64,000 nucleotides of DNA from Paraburkholderia sp. BL25I1N1 (GTDB lineage Bacteria; Pseudomonadota; Gammaproteobacteria; Burkholderiales; Burkholderiaceae), in contig NZ_PVZB01000005.1 in NCBI RefSeq assembly GCF_003002025.1, positions 1 through 64,000 of the forward strand, written 5' to 3'. Each line of letters begins with the position of its first letter. The stretch's first letter is position 1. Both the position numbers and the translations under genes were made by a program. Positions 55,769-64,000 of this stretch are shown here, piece after piece. The notes under the pieces are model-generated. The model was not told where the DNA came from, made no database searches, and saw nothing but the letters and a program-made list of their open reading frames with translations.

Positions 55769-56638
55769 TCAGGCGGGCAGATAGGCGAGGCGCACATAAA
55801 TCGGCGCGAAGGGTTCTGCCTGGGTGATTTCGACGAGCGTTTCGCGGCACAGCTCGAGCACGGCGATGAAATTCACTACCACCACCGGCACGCCCTTGCT
55901 CGTGTCGAACAGGTCGGAGAACTCGATGAAGCGCGCGTTCTGCAGCTGCCGCAGGATCGAGCTCATATGCTCGCGCACCGACAGCTCTTCGCGCGAAATC
56001 TTGTGATGCTGGACCAGCTTGGCGCGCTTGATCACGTCGGCCCACGCGGCGCGCAGGTCTTCGCTGTTCACGTCGGGAAAACGCGGCGTGATGCTTTGCT
56101 CGATGTAGACCTCGGCGCGCAGGAAATCGCGCCCGAGTTGCGGCAACTGGTCAATACGCTGCGCGGCGAGTTTCATCTGCTCGTATTCGAGCAGGCGCCG
56201 CACGAGTTCGGCGCGCGGATCTTCGGCTTCCTCGCCGCTGTCGGCTTTCTTGACCGGCAGCAGCATGCGCGACTTGATCTCGATGAGCATCGCGGCCATG
56301 AGCAGATACTCGGACGCGAGTTCGAGATTGGTCTGGCGCAACTGGTCGACATAGCCGAGGTATTGCACCGTGACGTCCGCCATCGGGATGTCGAGCACGT
56401 TGAAGTTCTGCTTGCGGATCAGGTACAGCAACAGATCCAGCGGTCCTTCGAACGTTTCGAGAAAGACTTCGAGCGCGTCCGGCGGAATGTACAGGTCCGT
56501 CGGCAGCTTGAAGAGCGGCTCGCCGTACAGGCGTGCGAACGCAATGCCGTCGACGGTGTCCGGGGTCGAATCGGTGGCGGGCGCGGCGAGCGCGGCGTCG
56601 GCCGGCGGTGCGCCGTGGGCCTCGTCGGCGTGACTCAC
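55769..56638 (-). CDS. scpA: segregation and condensation protein A
   Basis: A 289-residue kleisin. FEGPLDLLLYLIRKQNFNVLDIPMADVTVQYLGY near the N-terminus and EYLLMAAMLIEIKSRMLLP are hallmarks. It bridges SMC heads in chromosome condensation. It has an Ala-rich N-terminal extension of about 30 residues. It follows the DUF3460 gene after four bases. Confidence 0.94.
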   Translation of the reverse strand: MSHADEAHGAPPADAALAAPATDSTPDTVDGIAFARLYGEPLFKLPTDLYIPPDALEVFLETFEGPLDLLLYLIRKQNFNVLDIPMADVTVQYLGYVDQLRQTNLELASEYLLMAAMLIEIKSRMLLPVKKADSGEEAEDPRAELVRRLLEYEQMKLAAQRIDQLPQLGRDFLRAEVYIEQSITPRFPDVNSEDLRAAWADVIKRAKLVQHHKISREELSVREHMSSILRQLQNARFIEFSDLFDTSKGVPVVVVNFIAVLELCRETLVEITQAEPFAPIYVRLAYLPA

Positions 56639-56642
56639 GCGC

Positions 56643-56828
56643 TTAGAAGTTTTGATAGTACGAGTAAGGCGTCTGTTCCACGCGCGAGGCTTTCTGCTCG
56701 GCGCGTTCTTCCAGGTCGATCGGCTGTTTGTCCCACAGCAGAGCGCGGCCGCGGCGCTGTTCGGCTTCCAGATTGGGTTTCTGTTGCTTGAGCTGGTTCA
56801 GGAACTGGGTGATGTCCGATTGATACAT
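56643..56828 (-). CDS. DUF3460 family small protein
   Basis: A 61-residue protein: YQSDITQFLNQLKQQ at the N-terminus, GRALLWDKQPIDLEE in the centre and SRVEQTPYSYYQNF-like end. It is conserved upstream of scpA in Burkholderiales. No signal peptide. The function is unknown, and the tight spacing with scpA suggests co-expression. Confidence 0.88.
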   Translation of the reverse strand: MYQSDITQFLNQLKQQKPNLEAEQRRGRALLWDKQPIDLEERAEQKASRVEQTPYSYYQNF

Positions 56829-57245
56829 GGCTCGACGTCCGTGGTATGGGAATTGGCGGCTGCCCGGCGCGCATTTGCGTAGCTCGCATCTGGGTTGTTT
56901 CGTCGCACGGTGCCGCTGCTATTCCATAATTTTACCGCATGCGCGGCGCGGGGGCGAAAAACGGCGGCATAGCCGGGCGGGCGGCGCATGAAGATAGCTG
57001 GAACCCGCGTGGCGCGGCGCGCGTCCAAGGCGGGCGCGTTGGCGGCTGGCGTGCCGCGGACGTTGTTTTAGAGATCTGGCGGCGTCGCGCCGATGTGGTC
57101 AAATAGCGTGCTTCGGCCGCCGCGGCGCGCCTGAGCGACAAAATTCATCAACCACGGCCGGAGGTCCTGTTTGGCGGGGTGCGCGATCGACAAGCCGCGG
57201 CTGCGGCGCGGCAAGGCCGGTTCCGGGTCTGGGCATCGCACGCCC
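56829..57245. other. divergent region between DUF3460 and tamA
   Basis: No convincing gene is present in these 417 bases. A TAAAAT -10-like element on the minus strand at 56929-56934 could serve the DUF3460-scpA unit. Plus-strand sequence just upstream of tamA is GC-rich. The translated frames here are shadows. Confidence 0.4.
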
Positions 57246-59006
57246 ATGCGGCACTGGCTGCGCACGTGGCTGGCATTTGGCCTCGTCATGCTGACGCTGG
57301 CAACCGGCAACGCCCATGCAGCGAAAGCGGCGGCCAGCTACAAGGTCGACATCGAAGCCACGCCGCGCTCGCTGCGCAAGCTGCTCGAAGCGCATCTGGA
57401 TATCGCGCGTTTCGCCAAACGTCCCGACATCAGCGACGACCAGTTCGAGTTTCTGATCACCGCCACGCCCCAGCAAGTGCGAGATCTGGCTTCCACACAG
57501 GGCTATTTCACGCCGATCGTGCGCACGGATGTGCGTACCGTCGATGATGCGAAGCGCGTCACGGTGAGCGTCGATCCCGGTCCGCAGACCGTCGTCTCAT
57601 CGGTTTCGCTGTCGTTTCGCGGGCCGGTGCTGACCGAAGATCCTGAGCAGGAAAACACCGCGCGCTTCGCATTTTCACTGCACGAAGGCGATCCGTTCTC
57701 GCAGGGCGATTGGGACGACGCGAAAAACGCGTCGCTCAAGGCCTTGCAGGCGCGTCGCTATCTGGGCGCGAAGGTCTACCACTCGGAGGCACGAGTCGAT
57801 CCGCGCACGCACGAGGCCAAACTGTCGGTCACGTACGAGAGCGGGCCGACCTTCACGATGGGCAAGCTGGACGTATCGGGCACGCGCCGCTATCCGGAAC
57901 AGATCGTCGAGAACGTGAATCCGATTTCGGTGGGCGATATCTACGACGTTCAGCGCATCACCGAATTGCAGAGGCAGTTGCAGAACACGCCTTACTACGC
58001 GAGCGTCGCGATCGACGTGAACAGCGACCCGGCCAAGCCGGTCGAGACGCCGGTGCACGTGAAGGTGTCGGAATATCCGTACAACAGCATTCGAGGCGGC
58101 GTCGGCTATTCGACGGACAACGGTCCGCTGGTCCAGGGTTCCTATTCGTATCTCGACACGTTCGGCAAGGCGTGGCCGTTCACCATTCAGGGTCGCGTCG
58201 ACCAGATCCAGCAATACGGACAAATCCAGCTCGCCATGCCGCCGGGGCCGCGTGCGTGGACCAATAGCATGCTGGCGTCCTACACCACGACCGACGTATC
58301 CGACACGCGTATTTACAGTATCCGCGGCGGCGTGCAGCGGGCCCGGACCTCGCAATTCATCGACTACAACTACTCGCTCCTGTACTACCAGGACCGGCTC
58401 GATCAGAATGCGGCGGAGCCGACCACGAGCCGCGCGCTGGTGCCGTCCTGGTCGTGGACCCGGCGCCATACCGACGACCCGTTGTTTCCGCGCAGCGGCA
58501 ACCTGATTCACGTCGAGGCGGGTTTCGCGGTGAAAGGCGTGTTGACCGACCAGACCTTCATTCGCGGCTACGCGCGCGGTCAGCAGTATCTGCCGATCGG
58601 CAAGCAAGACCTCGTGCTGATTCGCGCCGAACTCGGCGGCGTGTTCACGAGCGGCCCTTCGAGCGGCATTCCCGCGTCGCTGCTGTTTCGCGCGGGCGGA
58701 TCGAATTCGGTGCGCGGCTATGGCTATCAGAGCATCGGTAACAGCGTCGATGGTTCGGTGCTGCCCACCAAGTATCTCGTCACGGGCTCGGCCGAGTACC
58801 AGCACTGGTTCAATCACGACTGGGGCGCGGCTGCGTTCTTCGACGTCGGCACCGCCACGGACACATGGGGCGAAAAAGTCTTTTATCCCGGCGTCGGCGT
58901 CGGGGCGCGCTGGCGCAGCCCGGTTGGCCCGGTCAACGTCGATCTCGCCTACGGCATTCGCAACAAGAGCGTGCGGCCGTATCTGACGCTGGGCATTGCC
59001 TTCTGA
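57246..59006 (+). CDS. tamA: translocation and assembly module TamA (Omp85 family)
   Basis: A 586-residue outer-membrane Omp85 protein. The signal peptide (about 25 residues, ending AsnAlaHisAla) is followed by POTRA-type domains (residues about 30-270) and a 16-strand barrel, with a conserved Omp85 segment LFRAGGSNSVRGYGYQSIG and a C-terminal strand ending in Ile-Ala-Phe. With TamB it helps insert outer-membrane proteins and moves phospholipids. The ATG at 57246 starts the signal peptide. tamB follows 28 bases later. Confidence 0.92.
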   Translation: MRHWLRTWLAFGLVMLTLATGNAHAAKAAASYKVDIEATPRSLRKLLEAHLDIARFAKRPDISDDQFEFLITATPQQVRDLASTQGYFTPIVRTDVRTVDDAKRVTVSVDPGPQTVVSSVSLSFRGPVLTEDPEQENTARFAFSLHEGDPFSQGDWDDAKNASLKALQARRYLGAKVYHSEARVDPRTHEAKLSVTYESGPTFTMGKLDVSGTRRYPEQIVENVNPISVGDIYDVQRITELQRQLQNTPYYASVAIDVNSDPAKPVETPVHVKVSEYPYNSIRGGVGYSTDNGPLVQGSYSYLDTFGKAWPFTIQGRVDQIQQYGQIQLAMPPGPRAWTNSMLASYTTTDVSDTRIYSIRGGVQRARTSQFIDYNYSLLYYQDRLDQNAAEPTTSRALVPSWSWTRRHTDDPLFPRSGNLIHVEAGFAVKGVLTDQTFIRGYARGQQYLPIGKQDLVLIRAELGGVFTSGPSSGIPASLLFRAGGSNSVRGYGYQSIGNSVDGSVLPTKYLVTGSAEYQHWFNHDWGAAAFFDVGTATDTWGEKVFYPGVGVGARWRSPVGPVNVDLAYGIRNKSVRPYLTLGIAF

Positions 59007-59034
59007 TGAAAACCTGCTTCCACATGATCCACGC

Positions 59035-62000
59035 ATGACCACGGACGTTTCCACTCAACCTCCCGTGCAGCCTCCCGGCGCTAATCCGCCAGGAGAGCCG
59101 CCGGGACAGCAGCCGCCGCCCGGGGCGCCGCCGCCCAGGCGCCGCCTCGGCCGGTTGCTGCTGAAAACGTTCGCGTGGATGGTGGCCGTGCTGGTGTTGT
59201 TGCTCGCGTTGGGGGTGGGCTTGCTGTACGGCGCGCTGACGACCGAGCGCGGCACCGCCTATGCCTGGCAGGCGGCGGTGAAGCTGCTGGGCGGCAAGCT
59301 GAGCGGCACGCTGGAGCGAGGGACGCTCGCCAATGGCCTGCAATTGCGGCAAGTACGCTGGCGCAGCCTCGACGGCAGCGGTACCGATATTCAGATCGAC
59401 CGCGTGGCGGGCCGCTGGGCGCTCGCGCGTGAGCCGTGGCGATTCACGATCGACTATTTGCATATCGGCACGGTGGACGCGCGCATCGGTTCTTCGTCGT
59501 CGAGCAGCAGCGGGCCGGTGAAATTGCCGCAGGATTTGCGCTTGCCGATGCAGCTCGACGTCCGCGACGTCCAGGTCGACAAGCTGCTGCTGCATCAGGG
59601 CGCGTCGACAACCGAATTCTCGCGCTTCGTCTTTCATGGTCGCAGCGACGGGCGCCATCACGAAGCCGCGATCGAGCGGCTGGATACGCCGTTCGGCGCG
59701 GTGACGGCGGCCGCCAAACTCGACGGTGTGCGGCCGTTTCCGTTGAGCGGGGAGATCGGCTATTCGGGGAAGGTGAACGACGAAGCGGTGCAGGTGGGCG
59801 GCCATCTGAGCGGCTCGTTGGAGAATCTCATCGCGGAACTCGACGCTAGCGGCATGAAGCTCGCCGGTCATGCGCGAGTCGAGGCTACGCCCTTCGGTGA
59901 CGTGCCGCTGCAGCGCGCCACGCTGACTTTCGATCACATCAATCCGCAGGCTTTTGCGCCCGGTGCGCCGCTGGCCGATCTGGCCGTGCGGGCGGAATTG
60001 CAGCCGGTGGGGCAGGATGCGGCGGGGGAGGTCGTGCTGGGGGCGAGTGGGGCAACGGGGGCGAGTGGGGCGAGTGCCGCGAGTGCAATAGGCGCTGCGT
60101 CCGGGACAGGTGCGGCAAGTGGGGCGAAGGCAGTGAGAAAGCCCGCGAGTTCGGCGAGTGCTGGTCGTTCGGCGACTGCTAGTAGCACCGCGAACACCGC
60201 CAGCGCAGCCGACACCCGCAGCCGCGCGGCCAGCCAAAGTGCCCTCACAAGCGCAAGCCAGGCCGCGAGCGCAGCACAACCGCCCGTGGCGAAAAACGGA
60301 AAGAGCAACACCCCACCCGCCGCGACTTTCGCCGTCGCCGGCCATGTTTCGATCGTCAACGCCAAACCCGGCGCGATCGACCAGAACCTGCTGCCGCTAA
60401 TCGACGCCAACGCAAACGTGCGGCTCGACGCCCAGGCGCAGCGCATCTCGAACCTCGCCGTGCGGATCGTGAAGAACGCTACGCTCACAGGCGGCGGTAC
60501 GCTATCCGGCAAGCGCGGACAGTTCGATCTGCGCGTCGCCAATCTCGACCTGAACGCGCTGCAGGCGACGGTGCGGCCCACGCAGCTGTCCGGCCCCATC
60601 GGCGTGCGCCTGAACGACGATGTGCAGAGCCTCACGCTCGATCTCGCCGACCCGAAAGCGGCGTTGCGCGCCCAGGGCAAGGTTACGTTCGATCCCGCCC
60701 GCATGAGCTTCAACGACGTGCGCATCACGTCGGGCAAAGGCCGCATCGACCTGTCCGGGGCGCTCAAGCACGACGCGAATTCCACCTACAACCTGAAAGC
60801 GCAACTGACCGATTTCGATCCGTTGACGCTGACTTCGCAGATGCCGTCGCGCAAGCCGATAGCCGAAGCGGCGCCGGCAGCGAACCAGGCCAGAAACAGC
60901 AAAACCGCACAGGCCGCGGCCGCGCAAGCGGGCAGCACGGCCGGCGCAAAATCCGCGGCGCCCGCCGATAAAGCCGCCGCCGCCGTGAAAAACACCGCCA
61001 AAGCTGCGGTCAAAACCGAAGTAGTCGAGCGCAAAACGCCGCCGCCAAAGAAACGCGGCGCCCCGCCCGCCCGCAAGATCGAAGCGCGCGTGACCGGCAC
61101 GCTCACCGCCGCCGGCATGCTCGGTCCAGTCTTCACGACCAAGGCCGAATTCAAGCTCGGTCCGAGCGTCTACGACGGCCTGCCGCTGACCGGCGGTGGA
61201 ACGATCCAGTTGGCGGGCTCGCGGATTTTGCCGAGCCGCGCGAACCTCTCGGTGGCGGGCAATCAGGTGGATCTGCAGGGCAGCTTCGGCGCACGCGGCG
61301 ACCGGCTGAAGTTCCACGTCGACGCCCCGGCGCTGGAACGCCTCGGCTTCGGTCTCGCGGGACTTATCGCGACCGATGGCGACGTCACCGGCTCGTTCGC
61401 GCATCCGAATGTCGTGCTGAACTACAAGGCGGACAGCGTGGTATTCAGCAGCAACCACATCGGCCATGCGGAAGGGCACGCCGAATTGCGCGACGGCGCG
61501 AACGGCGCGCTCGTCTTCACCACCGACGCGCGCAATGTCAGCGCGGGCGGCGTCGATCTGAGCACGCTCACGGCACGTCTGTCCGGCACGCGCGCCAATC
61601 ACACGCTCGAGGCCGCGGCCACCGGCAAGTTGCAGGAGCGTCCGCTCGATCTCACGCTCGCCGCCAACGGCAAGCTGACCGAAGCGCGCGACGGCACGCG
61701 CTGGGACGGCACCGTCACGCGCTTGCAGAACCGCGGCACGCCGGCGTTGAATCTCGAGTCGCCGCTCGCCGTCAGCGCCGGGCCGGACCGCCTGACGCTG
61801 GGCACGACCCGGCTCACGCTCGAAGGCGCGGTGTTGAGCCTGAAAACCTTTGTCTTCGACCACGGCAAGCTTCAGTCGGCAGGCAGTCTGACCGGCATCC
61901 CGGTCGCGCGTTTGCAAGACCTGCGGCGCGAGATCACGGGCGAGCCGCCGCACGTCAAAACCGATCTCGTGTTCGACGGCGACTGGGACTTCGCGCTCGG

Positions 62001-63549
62001 CAGCACGGCGACCGGCCACATCCAGTTGCAGCGCCGCAGCGGCGACGTCACGGTTGAAATCGGCCGGGGGCTCGCGTCTCTCGGTATTTCGAGCATCGCC
62101 GCGCGCGCCGAGTTCAGCGGCGGCAACCGGCTCAACGCCACCGTGCACGCGCAGGCGAGCCGCATCGGCGTGATCGACGCCGACGCGCACACCACGCTGG
62201 TGATGCGCGACGGCTTCCTGACCCTCAACGAAGACGGCGCGCTCACCGGCAATGTGAACACCAACGTGCCGTCGCTGAAAACGACCGGCGGCCTGTTCGG
62301 CCCGAGCTATCTGCTCGACGGCCACCTCGCGCTCAAGCTCGCGCTCGGCGGCACCGTTGCCAAACCGAACCTGACCGGCTCGCTGCTCGGCGACGGCCTG
62401 TCCGCGACCATGGTCGATCAGGGCGTGCAGTTGAAGGACGGCGTGGTGCGCATCGCGCTTTCGCACAATCTGGTCGACTTCCAGCAGGTTGAATTTCACG
62501 GCGCAAGCGGCACCCTGCGTGCCACCGGGCGTGTGCGTCTGGACGGCGCGGAGCCCGATCTGACCGCGAGCATCGTCGCGGACAAGCTCGAATTGTTTGC
62601 CGCGCCGGATCGTAACTTGTCGCTGTCGGGCAGCGCGAGCGTCGCGAACGCGGGCGCGCAGGGCGGCATGGCGATCAACGGCAAATTCGTGGTCGATCAT
62701 GCGTTGTTCGACATGCCGGAGCAGTCCGCGCCGAAGCTCGGCGACGACGTCGTGGTGGTGCGCCCGGACGGTTCGGTGGCGGGCGAGCGGCCGCGACCCG
62801 TGCCCGGCACCAACAAGCCGATCGGTCCGTTTGCGCCGCGCGCCAATATCGACATCAGCCTTGGCAACAACTTCCGTTTTCGCGGCCAGGGCGCCGACCT
62901 GGGCCTGACCGGCACGATCACGGCGATGAGCGCGCCGGATCTTCCGCTGCGCGCGGTGGGGAACGTGCGCGTCACGCAGGGCTCAACCTACACGGCGTTC
63001 GGCCGCAAGCTCAACATCGAGAACGGTTTCTTCACGTTCAACGGGCCGGTGGCCAATCCAGGCATCAATATCCTGGCCATGCGCCGCAATCAGCAGGTCG
63101 AGGCGGGCGTGCAGGTCACGGGCACGGTTCAATTCCCGACGGCGAAGCTGGTGTCCGAGCCGAACGTGCCGGACAACGAAAAGCTCTCGTGGCTGCTGTT
63201 CGGCCACGGCACGGATCAGGGTAATAACCTCGGTCAGCAAAGCACCATGACGACGGCGCTCGCGCTGCTCGGCAGCGCGAGCGGCAAGCGGATCGCGCAG
63301 ACGTTCGGGCTTGACGAATTTTCGGTCGGGCAGAGCGAAGTCGGCTTGACTGATCCGCAAGTGGTGATGGTGTCGAAGGCGATCAACGAGCGGCTCGTGA
63401 TCGGCTACGAACAGGGGCTGCAGTCGGCGAGCAATGCGATCAAGGCGACGGTCAACCTGACGCGGTACTGGTCGGTCGGGGCTTACGGCGGCACGTTCAC
63501 CGGCGTCGAACTGTTTTACACGCGGCGCTTCGACCGGATTCGGTGGTGA
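59035..63549 (+). CDS. tamB: translocation and assembly module TamB (DUF490)
   Basis: A 1504-residue inner-membrane-anchored protein. An N-terminal Pro/Gly-rich cytoplasmic tail and one transmembrane helix (about residues 45-65) precede a long beta-helical region and the DUF490 C-terminal domain (NIENGFFTFNGPVANPGINILAMRRNQQVE, LSWLLFGHG, GLYTRRF-like end). Two low-complexity segments interrupt the repeat region: an Ala/Ser/Gly-rich one (residues about 338-425) and an Ala/Lys/Pro-rich one (about 615-683). Start is set at ATG 59035. It forms the TAM bridge with TamA. Confidence 0.92.
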   Translation: MTTDVSTQPPVQPPGANPPGEPPGQQPPPGAPPPRRRLGRLLLKTFAWMVAVLVLLLALGVGLLYGALTTERGTAYAWQAAVKLLGGKLSGTLERGTLANGLQLRQVRWRSLDGSGTDIQIDRVAGRWALAREPWRFTIDYLHIGTVDARIGSSSSSSSGPVKLPQDLRLPMQLDVRDVQVDKLLLHQGASTTEFSRFVFHGRSDGRHHEAAIERLDTPFGAVTAAAKLDGVRPFPLSGEIGYSGKVNDEAVQVGGHLSGSLENLIAELDASGMKLAGHARVEATPFGDVPLQRATLTFDHINPQAFAPGAPLADLAVRAELQPVGQDAAGEVVLGASGATGASGASAASAIGAASGTGAASGAKAVRKPASSASAGRSATASSTANTASAADTRSRAASQSALTSASQAASAAQPPVAKNGKSNTPPAATFAVAGHVSIVNAKPGAIDQNLLPLIDANANVRLDAQAQRISNLAVRIVKNATLTGGGTLSGKRGQFDLRVANLDLNALQATVRPTQLSGPIGVRLNDDVQSLTLDLADPKAALRAQGKVTFDPARMSFNDVRITSGKGRIDLSGALKHDANSTYNLKAQLTDFDPLTLTSQMPSRKPIAEAAPAANQARNSKTAQAAAAQAGSTAGAKSAAPADKAAAAVKNTAKAAVKTEVVERKTPPPKKRGAPPARKIEARVTGTLTAAGMLGPVFTTKAEFKLGPSVYDGLPLTGGGTIQLAGSRILPSRANLSVAGNQVDLQGSFGARGDRLKFHVDAPALERLGFGLAGLIATDGDVTGSFAHPNVVLNYKADSVVFSSNHIGHAEGHAELRDGANGALVFTTDARNVSAGGVDLSTLTARLSGTRANHTLEAAATGKLQERPLDLTLAANGKLTEARDGTRWDGTVTRLQNRGTPALNLESPLAVSAGPDRLTLGTTRLTLEGAVLSLKTFVFDHGKLQSAGSLTGIPVARLQDLRREITGEPPHVKTDLVFDGDWDFALGSTATGHIQLQRRSGDVTVEIGRGLASLGISSIAARAEFSGGNRLNATVHAQASRIGVIDADAHTTLVMRDGFLTLNEDGALTGNVNTNVPSLKTTGGLFGPSYLLDGHLALKLALGGTVAKPNLTGSLLGDGLSATMVDQGVQLKDGVVRIALSHNLVDFQQVEFHGASGTLRATGRVRLDGAEPDLTASIVADKLELFAAPDRNLSLSGSASVANAGAQGGMAINGKFVVDHALFDMPEQSAPKLGDDVVVVRPDGSVAGERPRPVPGTNKPIGPFAPRANIDISLGNNFRFRGQGADLGLTGTITAMSAPDLPLRAVGNVRVTQGSTYTAFGRKLNIENGFFTFNGPVANPGINILAMRRNQQVEAGVQVTGTVQFPTAKLVSEPNVPDNEKLSWLLFGHGTDQGNNLGQQSTMTTALALLGSASGKRIAQTFGLDEFSVGQSEVGLTDPQVVMVSKAINERLVIGYEQGLQSASNAIKATVNLTRYWSVGAYGGTFTGVELFYTRRFDRIRW
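60049..60310 (+). repeat. degenerate GGGGCGAGT-type repeats in tamB
   Basis: Tandem degenerate 9-bp units (GGGGCGAGT variants encoding Gly-Ala-Ser) start the Ala/Ser-rich linker of TamB. The unit length is a multiple of three, so copy-number change would preserve frame. Confidence 0.5.
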
Positions 63550-63587
63550 TGGGTTGATTGGCTGCGCTGGAATCTTCGCGCCTGGGT

Positions 63588-63626
63588 CAAAAAAACGGCA
63601 CGCCTTTTTAGAGCGTGCCGTTTTTT
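63588..63626. terminator. bidirectional terminator between tamB and metG
   Basis: AACGGCACGC at 63594-63603 pairs with GCGTGCCGTT at 63613-63622, with A and T runs on either side. It would end both tamB (plus) and metG (minus). Confidence 0.88.
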
Positions 63627-63661
63627 CATGCTTGCTTGCTGCGTGAGACGCCGCGCGCTTC

Positions 63662-64000
63662 TTACTTCACGCGCATGCCCGGCTTCGCGCCGCTGTGTGG
63701 CTCCAGAATGTACAGGCCCGGTTCCGCTTTCTCGTCGGTGGCGGAGGCGGCCAGCACCATGCCTTCGGACAGGCCGAACTTCATCTTGCGCGGCGCGAGG
63801 TTCGCGACCATCACTGTCAGCTTGCCGACCAGTTGCTCCGGCTGATACGCCGACTTGATGCCCGAAAACACGTTGCGAGTTTTCTCTTCGCCAACGTCGA
63901 GCGTAAGCTGCAGCAGCTTGTCCGATCCCTCCACCGCCTTGCACTCGACGATCTTCGCAATGCGCAAATCGATTTTCGCAAAGTCGTCGATCGAGATGAT
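63662..64000 (-). CDS. metG: methionyl-tRNA synthetase, C-terminal end
   Basis: The frame is open from 64000 to its stop at 63662. It encodes [20 protein letters not shown], then [20 protein letters not shown] and [15 protein letters not shown]: the EMAP-like tRNA-binding (OB-fold) domain at the end of bacterial MetG. The catalytic part is outside the window. A free-standing tRNA-binding protein of this family is possible but less likely. Confidence 0.85.
   Translation of the reverse strand: MISIDDFAKIDLRIAKIVECKAVEGSDKLLQLTLDVGEEKTRNVFSGIKSAYQPEQLVGKLTVMVANLAPRKMKFGLSEGMVLAASATDEKAEPGLYILEPHSGAKPGMRVK

Noticed and set aside
60502..62700. 732-codon minus-strand frame opposite tamB
   Set aside because: Shadow of the tamB coding frame. 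The composition is typical of antisense GC-rich frames.

Overview
The window looks like a chromosomal segment of a Burkholderia/Paraburkholderia-type betaproteobacterium. The evidence is the high GC content, G/C-rich third codon positions, families typical of Burkholderiaceae (DUF2844/DUF3443, DUF2486, DUF934, DUF3460), and core gene strings characteristic of that group (cysI-DUF934-cysH-cysD-cysN-cobA, lptF/lptG-pepA-holC, zapB-zapA-6S RNA, scpA-panC-panD, tamA-tamB). I see no rRNA, tRNA, insertion sequence, prophage or CRISPR array. The assignment rests on recognition of families and gene order, not on a database search. Layout: 1-2800 holds a tandem duplication of a secreted DUF2844 + DUF3443 pair, one DUF3443 copy being cut off after its lipoprotein leader. 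2976-3979 is a rhodanese and a protein-isoaspartate methyltransferase. 4247-11211 is a LacI-controlled sugar or polyol locus (operator, regulator, ABC ATPase, permease, binding protein, TIM-barrel isomerase, Gfo/Idh/MocA dehydrogenase). 11619-13617 is an AbiE-type (type IV) toxin-antitoxin operon with a repeated operator. 13646-15791 is an orphan branched-chain-type binding protein and CysB. 16012-22206 is assimilatory sulfate reduction plus the first siroheme enzyme. 22220-27343 is a five-gene catabolic cassette (AraC regulator, beta-keto-acid cleavage enzyme, MFS transporter, two SDR dehydrogenases) that splits cobA from the sirohydrochlorin chelatase cbiX. 27421-33410 is cbiX, lptG, lptF, pepA, holC, a DUF2486 protein and a cytochrome c. 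33589-39190 is ilvD, a divergent LysR regulator, lgt, a SIMPL protein, an EVE protein and 6S RNA. 39339-40006 is zapA and a zapB-like gene. 40229-52149 is a cobalamin uptake and lower-ligand assembly region, with a B12 riboswitch, the btuB-btuC-btuD-cobT-cobS-cobC operon, the convergent cobU-cbiB-cobD-btuF operon and divergent cobQ. 52304-64000 holds a DoxX protein, a thioesterase, an orphan ParA, panD, panC, scpA, a DUF3460 gene, tamA, tamB and the 3' end of metG. How the genes work together: CysD/CysN activate sulfate to APS. A CysH with the two Cys pairs of APS reductases reduces it directly, and there is no cysC kinase in the cluster. CysI reduces sulfite using siroheme, for which CobA (and probably CbiX) supply the tetrapyrrole. 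The cobalamin region covers uptake, cobyric acid amidation, aminopropanol linker synthesis and nucleotide-loop assembly but has no corrin-ring genes. The most promising uncharacterised items are the BKACE-SDR-SDR cassette, the LacI sugar locus, the pepsin-like motif set in the DUF3443 protein, and the AbiE operon with its operator.
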